The notes under the pieces are model-generated. The model worked only from the letters and a program-made list of their open reading frames with translations. It was not told the origin of the DNA and searched no databases. This document shows positions 12,246 to 22,596 of a DNA stretch of 64,000 bases, in pieces. The stretch is from Symsagittifera roscoffensis (Eukaryota > Xenacoelomorpha > Acoela > Convolutidae). The DNA lies in the NCBI RefSeq assembly GCF_963678635.1, contig NC_087063.1:76899617-76963616 (forward strand), read 5' to 3'. Position 1 is the stretch's first letter, and every line of letters begins with the position of its first letter. Made by a program: the position numbers and the translations under genes.

Positions 12246-12835
12246 TTTGTATCAGGATGAAGCTCTGAAACTATCAGGAGGAAGGCCTCCTCGAGGAAAC
12301 CATCAGAGGAAGACCCCTAAAGACTCCCAACTAATTATTGCTTTGGAGAAGTTGTGGATTATTCCAAAAACAAAAACCAGAAAAATACTTAAAAAGCACC
12401 TTTTTGAAAACATCCCGCAATCCGGGTCGAGGTTTGCAGTTTATGTTTTAACCGACTCAGCCAAAAACTGGAATCTTTCAACCGTCTCAACCAGGGCTCG
12501 ATATGTTTCAACTATGTTCGACCAAGGAAAAATGTTTCGACTGAATTCGACCAAAGAGTTTATTCAATCTAGAAGACCTTTGACAAAAAAAAGATTCAGC
12601 TGCGTTCAACGATTAGGTCGATAAATCAAAAAATTGCTCACTGATTTAGTTTTGTAATTGTGTTGGTTTTAGATTTAACATACTTTTTTTCGACTTTGCT
12701 CGACCTCTTTTCGATTTTCGACTGAATTTTCGACTTTCTGAGACAAAAAATGGGTATGCTTTGACTGTGTTCGACATATGCCTTCGACTTTCTCGACTAT
12801 TAAATAACATGACTGAATTGACAAAAAGTTAAATG

Positions 12836-13035
12836 NNNNNNNNNNNNNNNNNNNNNNNNNNNNNNNNNNNNNNNNNNNNNNNNNNNNNNNNNNNNNNNNN
12901 NNNNNNNNNNNNNNNNNNNNNNNNNNNNNNNNNNNNNNNNNNNNNNNNNNNNNNNNNNNNNNNNNNNNNNNNNNNNNNNNNNNNNNNNNNNNNNNNNNNN
13001 NNNNNNNNNNNNNNNNNNNNNNNNNNNNNNNNNNN
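12836..13035. other. Assembly gap of 200 N
   Basis: Exactly 200 undetermined bases, most likely a fixed-size scaffold gap. The true distance, and even adjacency, between the two sides is unknown. The left side ends in a TCGAC satellite. Confidence 0.98.
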
Positions 13036-14131
13036 ACAAAAACTATTTCTGTGTAGCGTAAATCTTTTTTCATTAAAAATCGGCCTGGATCTAGATGTCC
13101 ATTTTTTCAAAATGAAATTGATTTGATTATATTCCATGTGTTTCTGTTGATTACAGATTAATCAACAATTTTTTTCACAGAAAATCAAATGATAACGTTA
13201 AATTTTTGACTCTGTATAGAACACTCAACTCCTGAAAACATGCTAGTCTATGTACTCGTCCATTAAAGGGAACCCGAGTTCGTGAACAAAACGTTAAAAC
13301 TCCAGCTGCATATTTCGCAAACAGAAACATGTATGTTAAAGTGAACCGACCCTAATCAGAAACCCACAAATACCATAACTAGAGTCAATCGCTTCAAGAA
13401 GATCACATTTTAGAAAACCCAGCTACAGGTAGGCAACAATGCAGCATTTTTGGACTGAAAGTCCATTTTAAAAAACACTGTAGAAGTGGAGGAAGAGCGC
13501 AAGTAGAAACTAACACCGTCGGCCAAGCAAATATGTATATAACGAAAACGTAAATCACTACCAAGACAGTAACACAGATTCCGAATTTCTCGTTAACCTA
13601 GACGATTTTCGAATATTGGCAATCGACTAGGAAACCAAAATAAACAAATTACGAATAGCAATTATATAGCATAAATACTAATCAACACCAAAACAATAAC
13701 ACAGATCCTGAATTTCTTGTAGACCTAGACGACTTCAGAATAATCGCGATCGATGAGAAAACCGAAAAAAAAATAGGAGACAGATAAAAGGGCGGAATTA
13801 GAACAGTATTATCCCCGGAAGGCTAAAAATATAAAAAATACATTGAAGTTAACTCTAAGAGATATTATTACGTTTGGACCGAATTTATTTTGACTCAGCC
13901 AGCCCGATAGCTTTAAAAAAAAGGACTTTTCACAAGAAAATAGAATTAAACACCGATTTTTGAAGATAGAGCGAGTACAAAAAAATACAAAAGATACCAA
14001 GGGTTTGGTATTATTCTAAACGTGATAGGAACAGCATTCGAGAAGATTCAGTCAAACGGATGGGAGGCAACTGACCAGAGGTTATTTCTAAGCGATTATG
14101 CCGAGACATCTTGCCTCATTTGGGCATCTAG

Positions 14132-14860
14132 GTGTTAAAATTTCCAGCTCGTTACAAAACAGCCAAATTTGCCAAACTTGGTAGAACTGCGGAACAGTAC
14201 GAAAATCAATTTGAATCTAATGAACTTACCAGTCCAACCGCCGATAAAATCCACCAAAATGTGTTTATAAAGCTTATTCTTAAGCACTTTCCAAGTATTG
14301 TTACAAGAGTATGTAGATCTAAAAATTTTAAAGTAGACCATTTTTATTGGGCCAGTGAGACTTATTCAGGTCAAGGCAAAACGATTACCCATACACTTAC
14401 TTCCAAAACTTAAATAATGCCTCGAAAAACTTTTAAAAGGTGTGTACATTGAAAAATTATCTAATAGCCCCGTAAATCCGTTCATCAGTCCTATCCTAGT
14501 ATCTGCTAAACGGTTTGGGTTAATCGAAATAGCAGTGAATTCGAAGACTTTAAATAAAAAAGTCAAAAACCGCTAGCAATTTCCGAATATATTTGAATTA
14601 TTAGACAAAATAGCTCTCACACTTAGCAAAAACATTGCAAGTTTGGTTTGATTTTTATCTATGGAGTTTAAACACGGTTATAGCCGGATCCCAATATCTT
14701 TTAAGGCAAGTAACCAATGTTATTTTAATTTTGTTAGTAAAGACACAGTTTTAAAACCAGATTTTATGGGTTGGGCGACATGCTCAATGAGTCTCAGCTT
14801 ATCATGTTGGTTGGAAAAATACCAAATACCAATTGCTACCTGGATGATGTCTGATTAGCT
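14132..14860 (+). pseudogene. P1 reverse transcriptase, broken
   Basis: Fragments in several frames correspond to RT fingers and palm. They include an N-terminal SPVNPFISPILV-like stretch near 14465, MEFKHGYSRIPISFKASNQC (from 14661) at the first catalytic Asp region, then a GFYGLGDMLN-like stretch and a YLDDV active-site remnant near 14835. Multiple stops and frameshifts make it non-functional. Confidence 0.75.
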
Positions 14861-15369
14861 ACTGCTGTAATCACAGTAAAACAGTTTTTAAAAGTCGAAA
14901 ACACTAGACGACGAGGACCCATCCATCAAATGAAAAACAAAGGAAATTTTTAACGCACAAAATTGAAAGACTAGCATTTAAAATGAACAAGTTTGAAACA
15001 AAACCTCTGCTACATAAAACTGATGCAATCAGAAATTTGAAAAAAAAACAAAGATGCATAAAAGATGTTTGATCACTAACGGATTTGATAAAACAGTTCA
15101 ACAAATGCATTACCAATTTGGCGACACTGTAATTGCCATTCGAAAACGGTATGAAAAAAAAAAAATACTTCCATTTACAAAAGAAAACCAGGAAGCCTTT
15201 GAGAAAACATCAATAAAAACTTCTAAAACAGCGATAAACCACCATTTCGACGTATCGAAGGAAACAAGAGTCAAATGCGATGGATCCCAAACAAAACGTG
15301 GGGCTTCAATTGAACAAAACCATAATGACGTGTGAAAACCTACAGAATTTGAACCAAGTTTCTAAATGT

Positions 15370-15660
15370 AGCAGAGAAAAAATACAGCACAAAGATTTTG
15401 GAAGCGCTTGGATTAGTCTGGTCTATTGACCTGTTCAAAAATTACTATTATACGTACAATTTAGGATCTTAGCTGATCATACAGTACTGAACAGGGCATG
15501 AAGAGATGATCGCTAGGACAAAACCACCCAAACAAGATTAACTAGAAGGACCAATAACTACTCCCTTACGACTTCCCAGTCAAAATCAAGACCGGGAATG
15601 ACATGGAGCTCGTGGAATATTTACCATGCCAACGCACAATTAAACCAATATCAATCTTAG
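15370..15660 (+). pseudogene. P1 RNase H remnant
   Basis: Translations contain LGLVWSIDLFKNY and, across frames, the ILADHTALNRA-type motif typical of Ty3/Gypsy RNase H, interrupted by stops. It lies directly after the RT remnant. The 15660-16330 interval is decayed sequence with no readable domain. Confidence 0.55.
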
Positions 15661-16329
15661 AAGATGACAAAATTTTTTCATAGCATCAGTGGAAAAAATA
15701 GGCATTTTGCTAGGTTTTGATGGATCAATGAGAAAAACTCATAAAAAACAGATAAACGGAAAATTTCATTTTGAAAAATTTTTAAAGCGTGAACGGATGC
15801 TGCAACAAACGTGATAGATCAAAATCGTTAGAAGAAAACCTCGGAATAACTGGAAAGAGAACAATTATTTGAATAAGCTGCTGAACAGCTTCAAATTTTT
15901 CTTGACCGTATGGAATTATACGTTTGTCAAACTTTTCATAGCTGTACAGAATTGTGTTCTCCGGATTGCCAAACAGTCCGATTTGCAGTAATCGTTAGAT
16001 TACTAAAATCTCTAAATAATATTAATTCCTTCGAAAATGAAAACTACTGATACTTCAAACCCTTCAGGAACCCCAATTTTAAATATTCCCAATACTGCAT
16101 TGTCTTCACAAAAAGCTGAATAAAGAATCAAATCTAAAATATTACCTTCAAAAGGCCTGAAGTATACGACACAAGATTTCTGGCCCTTTTAACTGATAAA
16201 ACCATCATTTTGAGGAAGATCAAAAAAACTATCTCAGAAAATTCAAAACGCAACCTTGCCCAACTGCGAAACTATATCAGCACTCTATAGATATTTTTTA
16301 CGAGTACGCTGACTGCTTGTAAAAAAAAG

Positions 16330-17322
16330 GTCGAGTAATAATCCCTGTCAGCCTCGGAACGCCGATGTTATCCAAATTACATGATGATCCCCCGGCCAGT
16401 TCGCTATGAAGAGTCTAGTCCTACAATACGTGCGGTGGCCCTAATTATACAGAGAGATACAATTGGGCGCTGTAAGAACTTTATTGAGTGAGTCAAGACT
16501 GGTATGAACCTAAAACTACTAAACGCCTACTTCACAAATTCGAAAAGTGCCTACCGTACTAGAACCAAACGAGCATATGTATTTAGATTTTGCTGGACAA
16601 TTGTCTTTTGTTTGGGAACCAAAAAAATGTGCTAGCTTGCATCGACCGCTTATTAAAGTTTCCATCACTTCAAGCACTTCAGGAAAAACTATGATAAACT
16701 TTCTTCAAAACTACATAGCGCTTCAAGGCATCCCGAGAAATATTCGAGCGGACCAGTGATCCGGACTCATCGCTAACGAAGTAAAAGAGTTCTCTCAAGA
16801 ACATAAATATTAACTTAATAATTTGATTTTTAGTCCAGTTGGAGACCACAGAGCCATATTTTTAGAAGGACGCCTCATCAGAACAATCAAAGAAAAAGGT
16901 TTAATAATGGCTAAAGAAAAACCAAAATCATCAAAAGAAATGGCTATGCTATATTTTCCAAATTGTCTTAGAACTCTTGAACAGCAATCATTAAACAGGA
17001 CACCTTTCGATGCTCATTTATCAAAACCAAGTAGGAACTCCCCTCAAAACAAAACCTGACTTGGGAACGAATTGCGCTATGCTCAGATAAAGGGAGAAAA
17101 CTGATGTGTCGATACAGTAGAGACGATTGGGATGCCCTTCTCCACATCGAGGATGCAGAGCTGGATGATTTCAAAACTTCGTCAGATGAGCTTTCGAACG
17201 CCACCAAATCTATCCCAACGAGCGCAGAATCACCAGTCAGATGGAAAAATCAGATGGGAAAATCTCAAATACGAGCAGCGCAAAGTCTTACCAAAAACTC
17301 GAAAACACTTCTGGGTAAGACT
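16330..17322 (+). pseudogene. P1 integrase, broken
   Basis: The core starts with HMYLDFAGQLSF (first Asp, from 16547), followed by GIPRNIRADQ (second Asp region, near 16730) and a GDHRA...RLIRTIKEK stretch (16850-16900), where the catalytic Glu should lie. Stops interrupt each block. A basic/acidic C-terminal tail (17104-17322, RDDWDALLHIEDAELDDF) is cut off by M's LTR. Confidence 0.75.
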
Positions 17323-18485
17323 TTTTACTAAGCGATCATTGCTGGTTGAAAGCTTAGTAACTTTATCCTAAGTTGTAAGTCTCACCTTAAATCGTCAAAT
17401 TGTCTTGACAAAAAGTAGAGTAGAAACAATAGTTAGAAAAGGTATGAATTAATTAGTTGATTAAATACAAAGCACTGGGTGATTAGATTATATAAACGAA
17501 TCGAACAGCTTAAAGAAATATACCTATGAGGGGAGGTTGAGTTAATCTTATTTTGTTCATCAATATTTTATCTTCTTACTAAGGTTGATGACTGAGTAGT
17601 ATTTCTTGGGTTGCCCTTGATTTTGTCCACTTGGCACTTCTGGTTTGGTTGTCAGTTTCGTCTTGCCGTAGTCCTTTGGGTACTTGTAGTCCAGACTTCC
17701 TCAGGTGTGGTTATCTCGAGTATCTCGGTTTATAATTTTATCGAATTTAAAATGAGAACTTATTCTCTTATTTATTTGTGAAAAAAAGTGAATTTAATTT
17801 TACTGTAAAGGCAGAAAAGAAAAATTATTTTTTTTTTGAAAAGGTCTAACTGAAGAGATCTAACTTGCTGCTTACTGAGCAAAATGAAACACTGAAGATT
17901 TCAGGCCAGTCTTTTTGCTCGTAAGCATAAACCGGCGGCTGATTCAATCTTTAATTATTCAGGTTTCACCTGCTCCTTTGTTCTCCCTTTCTTATAAGGG
18001 AATTTTTAACTAGCTTTTATTTGATTTTTTTTTTCAAATCAAATATCTTTAACTTATTAGTCCTCTTTGATAGAAACCGCAGCCTTTAGTTTGTCTGATT
18101 AAAAAATCATATTACTCTCTCTGATGCATCATATTGCAGGTGCATCTCTGCTTCATCAAAGCAAGGAGAATTTCAGTGCAGCTGGCAAGACTGCTAAATA
18201 TTTATCCAGTTTATTTCAAGTTAAGTTAAAAGGAACGTATTAATAATCGCCGCCCTTTTCAAGTATTGAGCATGAAAAAATGAGAAAAATTGGACAAGTA
18301 TTTAAAAAGGAGTGGATTTTCAAAACAAGATTTTATAGTCCTAATAAGAGTAAATCAGTCAATATCTGATTTAGTGAAAAGAGGCTTTAATTTATTTGGC
18401 ACGCTCCATTTTAGAATTGGGTCGTTAAGTAAACAATTAAGACAATGGTCTTTTGTCTGTGTAGTATTCTCAATACTACAACTCA
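17323..18485 (-). repeat. 3' LTR of M
   Basis: This 1163-bp block is repeated with scattered substitutions and small indels at 43710-44867 in the same orientation. In element sense it begins TGAGTTGTAGTATTG right after the PPT and ends CGCTTAGTAAAA. The 3' end is not the usual CA. Plus-strand open frames inside both LTRs (18290 and 44670) are shared by-products. Confidence 0.8.
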
Positions 18486-18496
18486 CCCCTTTTTTA
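18486..18496 (-). promoter_or_regulatory. Polypurine tract of M
   Basis: On the minus strand the sequence is TAAAAAAGGGG immediately followed by TGAGTTG, the start of the LTR. This is the classic PPT/LTR junction that primes plus-strand DNA synthesis, and it fixes the element's orientation. Confidence 0.75.
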
Positions 18497-18649
18497 AGAA
18501 AATTAAGCTGTCCGATTCTCTTACAGTTACCATGGTGAAAATTTGAACAGTTTAATGGTTAAATACTATAGTTATAAAATTTAAAAAGAACGTCAAATGA
18601 AAAAGTTATAAAGATAGGTTAGTTTTCATCTAGAGCTTCCTTCCGGCTT

Positions 18650-18748
18650 CTAGCTCCACGTTATCTTCCTCTTCGAAGCCTCGAATTTTTGTTGCAAATT
18701 CACAATTTTCTTCTTTTTGATTTTTTTCTTGATTCTCAGTCTGCTCAT
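18650..18748 (-). CDS. Overlapping micro-ORF (32 aa, basic) or displaced acidic tail of the 184-aa ORF
   Basis: The ATG overlaps the upstream stop as ATGA (18745-18748), a termination-reinitiation arrangement. The peptide is very basic (RLRIKKKIKKKK). In the remaining frame the same bases read an acidic tail that would extend the upstream ORF, so a one-base indel is the alternative explanation. Neither reading is proven. Confidence 0.25.
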   Translation of the reverse strand: MSRLRIKKKIKKKKIVNLQQKFEASKRKITWS

Positions 18749-19299
18749 TCCGTCGTAAGTTCTTGAATGTCGTCTTGTTCTTCCTGTTTGTTTTTTAAAT
18801 GGTTCGGAAAAGCAGTTATTTCCTCAAACGGGATGGTGACTTGCGTGCCTCCTGCCTTTAGGATGTAGCCGTGTTCCTCCCTCTTCTTTAATTTCCAAAA
18901 GTTGGTTTCGTTCTTTATAAACACTTCTTGCTGGGTTATGAACTCGATAGGCATCATTGCCTTTTCCATTGTCGCTGAGTTGACAACCTCAATAAACGAT
19001 GCCAGTTTCCATCTGTTATAATTTTGCTTTATTGAGTACTTTAAACTTGTTATAAATTTTGGATTTTCCGTATCCAATTTTGCTTTTCTGCACTTCTGCA
19101 GTTCCAATCTTTGAGTCAAACTGGGAAAATTCCGAGGGTTCTTATTTAACCCGTCGTCCATTGACAAAGATTGTACTGCTACAGGTTTTCGATGTTTCTT
19201 CCTGAGAGGCACCGTTCTTTTAAACTCCTCTGGTGCTGGGTCTGCATTTCTGCAGTTCCAGTGTAAAATTGGGTCATATTCCATTTTGCTAAACATCAA
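18745..19299 (-). CDS. M accessory ORF, 184 aa, unknown function
   Basis: An intact frame lies close to the 3' LTR. The N-terminal half is basic (VPLRKKHRKP, then LELQKCRKAKLD). The C-terminal half has FWKLKKREEHGYILKAGGTQVTIP and an acidic end (KQEEQDDIQELTTE). I see no signal peptide or membrane segment. I do not recognise the family. Its place between the RING ORFs and the LTR makes it the last accessory gene of M. It could alternatively be a captured host fragment. Being uninterrupted for 184 codons amid broken neighbours is notable. Confidence 0.5.
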   Translation of the reverse strand: MMFSKMEYDPILHWNCRNADPAPEEFKRTVPLRKKHRKPVAVQSLSMDDGLNKNPRNFPSLTQRLELQKCRKAKLDTENPKFITSLKYSIKQNYNRWKLASFIEVVNSATMEKAMMPIEFITQQEVFIKNETNFWKLKKREEHGYILKAGGTQVTIPFEEITAFPNHLKNKQEEQDDIQELTTE

Positions 19300-19860
19300 T
19301 ATAAAATGACCAAATATTCAAAATCCCGAATTACATTCGGATACTAAGGCTAATTATCAAATGTCTGAACTATGAAGGACAAAGTGTAAAATTGTATACA
19401 TAAAAAAGGTGGAAAATAAAATCTTGTGGTTTCACACAAACACACCACATAAAACAAATGAAGAAAAACGATCATGGTGTTTATTAACCACAGGAATAAA
19501 GCACTTTACAACACTGAGTTAAGCTCAGATATGAAACTTGAAGCAAAAAATGCAAATGTAGTTAAAGCAAAAAATGGAATTTTGGGCATTAATTAACCCC
19601 TAAGCTTAAATGTATGTCCACCTGGGGTCATCCACAGGCTTACCATGGGGTCCCCTTTTATAGATAAAAGGGACTAGAAAAAACCGGGGGGGGGGGGGGT
19701 AAATATTATATAATATGGCATGTGTAAAAGAGATAAAAAGATAAATAAATTGTGAGCGGAATGTAGGAGTGTATATAAATTGTGTATACAAATGTAGGAG
19801 TGTAGAGGAATCGTATAAGGACATCGTTTAATTGTGGAGAATTATTTCCAGCGGTCGGAA
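19300..19860 (-). other. AT-rich spacer with a 14-base C run (minus strand)
   Basis: There is no supported gene. A minus-strand frame at 19606-19824 encodes a low-complexity hydrophobic peptide around a polyproline stretch generated by the C run (plus 19686-19699) and is probably chance. Confidence 0.5.
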
Positions 19861-19864
19861 AAAT

Positions 19865-20332
19865 CACAAGGGATGTGGCATAAGGGACAAAATTTTGCAG
19901 TATTAGGGAGGTATCTTGTACAAATAGTGATAACTTGATGGCAATCAGTATCTGGGTCTGGGTTTTTCAGCAAGTTGCGCTTTTAACTATACTATCGCAT
20001 GAACAACAAGGGGAATAATATGAAAGTGATTGGATATAGTTTGGGACTTGGCAAATGGGGCATAAAATTTGTACATATTTAGAAAAATGGGCTACAATTT
20101 GCTCATGACAGTGTATACAGATGAAGTGTGGTGGATGATGTGGCTGGTTACTGTGTTGTTTCTTGAATTTGGATTTTGGTAAGTAGCAAATCGGGCATTC
20201 AAGAGAGGGTTGTTGAATGGTTTTTCGAAAGTACTGTAAAATAGGCTGAGAAACATAAAGAAAATTTTGTAAATAAAAATAACAAGCTTGGAAAATTTTA
20301 CATAAAAAAACTGGTAAAGTTATCTGAATCAT
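19865..20332 (-). pseudogene. M accessory RING-like zinc-finger ORF 2 (two fingers, frameshifted)
   Basis: The open frame 20332-19967 carries a finger of the form CPIC-x16-HHPPHFICIHC-x14-CPIC, followed by the start of a second (PCCSC). The second half (CHQVITIC...FCPLC) continues in another frame to about 19865, so the ORF carries one frameshift. The spacing matches RING-HC (C-x2-C...H-x2-C-x2-C...C-x2-C), but the third metal ligand is not a Cys at the expected place. RING domains usually recruit E2 ubiquitin-conjugating enzymes. Whether this one does is unknown. It follows domain copy h by 17 bases. Confidence 0.55.
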
Positions 20333-20349
20333 TTTTAATTGAGGAAAGA

Positions 20350-20625
20350 TTAAAGCATAAGTCGATTCGAGGTTTGAAATTTGATGTTGATAACATCTTC
20401 GTCATTGTTGAACGCATTTATGATAATATTGTAAAATGTACTACTGCTTTTGACAGTAAATTTTTCCTCATCATGGAAACCAGGACAATAACGTTTGCAA
20501 AAATTATCCAACTGCTGCTGATCGGGATGAATATAAATACAATTTGTACGCGCTTGATATCCGTCAACTTGAACAAGGAGATTGTAATCAAGGACAAAAT
20601 CAATTTCCATTACCAAGCAGAACAT
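20350..20625 (-). CDS. M accessory domain copy h, 91 aa
   Basis: This is the most diverged member of the repeated domain in this cluster. It keeps the characteristic late motif (FTVKSSSTFYNIIINAFNND), comparable to IEIDSSNKKYDYICSLLEGN in copy b. It begins with Met and ends in a stop just before RING ORF 2, forming a domain-plus-RING pair like copies f/g with RING ORF 1. Function unknown. Confidence 0.5.
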   Translation of the reverse strand: MFCLVMEIDFVLDYNLLVQVDGYQARTNCIYIHPDQQQLDNFCKRYCPGFHDEEKFTVKSSSTFYNIIINAFNNDEDVINIKFQTSNRLML

Positions 20626-20661
20626 TTCGTAACTTCCTAAACAAACAGCATAATTGTTTAT

Positions 20662-21290
20662 TCATTTTTTATTGCCTTTACAGGTCTGATATTCGTTAAT
20701 CTGTTCCAAATTTAGTACGTTAACATCCTGGCGGCATATTGGACATAAGAATTTGTCAAAAATTATGTTAGTTTTGGATTAAAGAGTCATGTAGCATTCC
20801 TTACAAATAAAATGAAAGGGTTGTGGATACTTTCTTTTGTGAAGTTTTCTTAATTGAAGGGTTGTTTTCAATTCTAGACAAACAGGGCATTCGTTTGCAA
20901 TTGTATAAAAAAAAGTAATGCCCAAAACTCATCATAAGTAATTTTTGAAAAACAGATAGGGCAGATGTTTTTGCATTTCTCAAAGCAGTTATTGCATACA
21001 GTAATATAAGGGTGCTTAACTATCATAAGTTCACCCTTTCGTTTGTTTCTGGATAACAATAATTGGTTGCAGATATTACAGACATCGTGTTCTGTCATAT
21101 TAATTACCTGAATAATCTGCCTGCAAATGGGGCAAGGAATTTTTGCGAATGGTGTACTAGCTCTTAGCTTGAGCTTATTATAACAATTAACGCAAACTAA
21201 ATGTGGTGGTTGTGGAGGTAAATTTTTATGTAATTTTTTCATTTGATCGCAAATTTCCAATTGTATAGGCCATTCAGTTGTCATTCTCAC
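20662..21290 (-). pseudogene. M accessory RING-like zinc-finger ORF 1 (three fingers, one frameshift, one stop)
   Basis: The frame 21290-20874 holds a first finger whose leading CxxC is degraded (EWPIQ in place of a CPxC), then PPHLVCVNC...IPCPIC, and a second finger CNIC...KHPYITVCNNC...NICPIC. A third finger (ECPVC...PFHFICKEC...LCPIC) follows in another frame, with an internal stop, down to 20662. The three fingers align with each other and with those of RING ORF 2, so this is a tandem array. It starts 7 bases after copies f/g. A probable ubiquitin-ligase-like accessory protein, by family only. Confidence 0.55.
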
Positions 21291-21297
21291 TGCTCAT

Positions 21298-21756
21298 TCA
21301 GTCTGGTCTAGATCGCAGGGAAGGAATGGTAAATGTTAGGCTATTTGCAAGACATAGTATTAAATGCCAGTATTTATTGCTTGGTTTAATAATGGTGCTG
21401 TGTAGTTCACCATTGTAAAGCGTTTCGAATTGAATTATTAAAATGGGGATTATTTTGAAAATTTCGGCTAGAATGAAGGAGCGTTGGAAACCTTTAATTT
21501 GGACAAAGGTTCCTTCGTAAAAATTATCTAAGGTACAATTTTCACCTCCAATATTGGTAGGACACGACTCTGGGTGATCAGATACAAAAAGAAAGAATGG
21601 CCAATATCGGGAAGTGGGATAAATACTAAGTTTCTCAAAAGTACCCGTTTCGATGTATCGAACATTAAGTTTCAAGTAAACTTGTAAATGAGGTTGTAAT
21701 TCAAAGGTTTGCTTTATAATAATAACTGAAACAGGTTGATCGTTAATATTAAACAT
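21298..21756 (-). CDS. M accessory domain copies f and g, 152 aa
   Basis: Two diverged copies of the cluster's domain sit in tandem in one intact frame. The shared late motif is LSIYPTSRYWPFFLFVSD in f and TIIKPSNKYWHLILCLAN in g. The protein begins MFNINDQPVSVIII, resembling the Met plus beta-strand-like starts of the other copies. It has no signal peptide and is not rich in Cys. The frame ends 7 bases before RING ORF 1. Confidence 0.55.
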   Translation of the reverse strand: MFNINDQPVSVIIIKQTFELQPHLQVYLKLNVRYIETGTFEKLSIYPTSRYWPFFLFVSDHPESCPTNIGGENCTLDNFYEGTFVQIKGFQRSFILAEIFKIIPILIIQFETLYNGELHSTIIKPSNKYWHLILCLANSLTFTIPSLRSRPD

Positions 21757-21788
21757 CAGTTCTTTCTAATTAGAAAAAATAGGTGGTT

Positions 21789-22004
21789 TTAGAAAAATTC
21801 TGCATTTGTGTCGAAAGCAAGAAAATGACTTAGTTCAAGGAAATTAGGGTGATTTCTTGGAGCTGTGATTGAAGTTGATATACTAGAGTTCACCTTACTC
21901 AAATGTAAAATATAAAAGTTTTCAGAGTGTTTTTCTACTCCAATGAGTGAGTAACGTAGGTTTGGTAACCGGATAAACAGATTACGAGAGGTTAGTGTGA
22001 TCAT
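21789..22004 (-). CDS. M accessory domain copy e, 71 aa
   Basis: A short intact frame starts MITLTSRNLFIRLPNLRYSL and ends with the weakly conserved late motif (SITAPRNHPNFLELSHFLAF). Its start overlaps the end of copy d by 23 bases in another frame. Such compact packing is typical of viral or retroviral accessory genes rather than host exons. Confidence 0.45.
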   Translation of the reverse strand: MITLTSRNLFIRLPNLRYSLIGVEKHSENFYILHLSKVNSSISTSITAPRNHPNFLELSHFLAFDTNAEFF

Positions 22005-22281
22005 TTGAATGGAAATCGCTTATGTCTTTTGCCAGATGACTTAAGCAAGTATTCGACAAAACTAGGAAAAAATTCCAATATGGCGAGTTGTGGAAGACTT
22101 CAATTGTTCCGTCTTCCCACGTATTACAATAATCGAAGTATAGGATAAGTTTTGGACAATATGAACCGTTACAAAGGTCAAAGGATTTTTCTATTTGGTA
22201 AAGGAGTACGTGACGATTGTTGTGTTTAAATAACATGAGTTTGTGTTCAATTATTTTACTCACAAAAAATAATTTCTTCAC
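21982..22281 (-). CDS. M accessory domain copy d, 99 aa
   Basis: This is an intact frame with the domain's late motif IEVFHNSPYWNFFLVLSN and a hydrophobic, beta-rich N-terminal half. Its 3' end overlaps copy e. Function unknown. It groups with f and g by the conserved Trp after the Tyr. Confidence 0.5.
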   Translation of the reverse strand: MKKLFFVSKIIEHKLMLFKHNNRHVLLYQIEKSFDLCNGSYCPKLILYFDYCNTWEDGTIEVFHNSPYWNFFLVLSNTCLSHLAKDISDFHSNDHTNLS

Positions 22282-22531
22282 AAGCAGTTTCGAATATGGC
22301 TGAGTTTTTATACTTTAAGATGTGAAGAATATCTTTTTATCTAGGATTGGTTTGCTTTACGATAATATCGTAATTTTGATTATGGTGAAAGTCGTTGATA
22401 ATTAAGTGTAAATGGTTATCAATTGCTACGGATGGTAAAATTGCTGTTGTTACTCGGGAAAAACATTTCTTTGGGAAATGAGGACAAGATATGATTAAGC
22501 AGAAATTTTGATTTAGTGTGTCAAGGAACAT
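22260..22531 (-). pseudogene. M accessory domain copy c, with in-frame stop
   Basis: The frame 22531-22337 (MFLDTLNQNFCLIIS...) aligns with copies a and b, including the LP and H-L-I-I blocks. It meets a TAA inside the conserved late motif, and homology continues in the same frame (KDILHILKYKNSAIF) to about 22260. One nonsense mutation therefore truncates an otherwise complete domain. Confidence 0.55.
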
Positions 22532-22596
22532 TTGTTTTTCTCCAAATTTTATTTTTGGAATGTATCAATTCAGTTTTATTGTTACTGGTTTAATAC

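Larger units (their letters stand above)
13190..17322 (+). mobile_element. P1: decayed Ty3/Gypsy LTR retrotransposon (gag end to integrase)
   Basis: Read across stops and frameshifts, the order is Gag C-terminus with a degraded zinc knuckle (about 13435-13480; C-x2-F-x4-H-x4-C, second Cys lost), a protease-like region, reverse transcriptase, RNase H and integrase. This order is Ty3/Gypsy-like. No reading frame is intact. The right end stops abruptly at the LTR of element M, inside the integrase C-terminal region. Upstream Gag and the 5' LTR would lie in or beyond the assembly gap. Confidence 0.75.

Noticed and set aside
12675-13137. Open frames running through the N gap
   Set aside because: They are artefacts of translating undetermined bases.
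18290-18538. Plus-strand frame beginning MDKYLKRSGFSKQDF, with a near-copy at 44670
   Set aside because: Similarity is only because both lie in the two LTRs of M. The frame points opposite to the element and breaks at the LTR ends.
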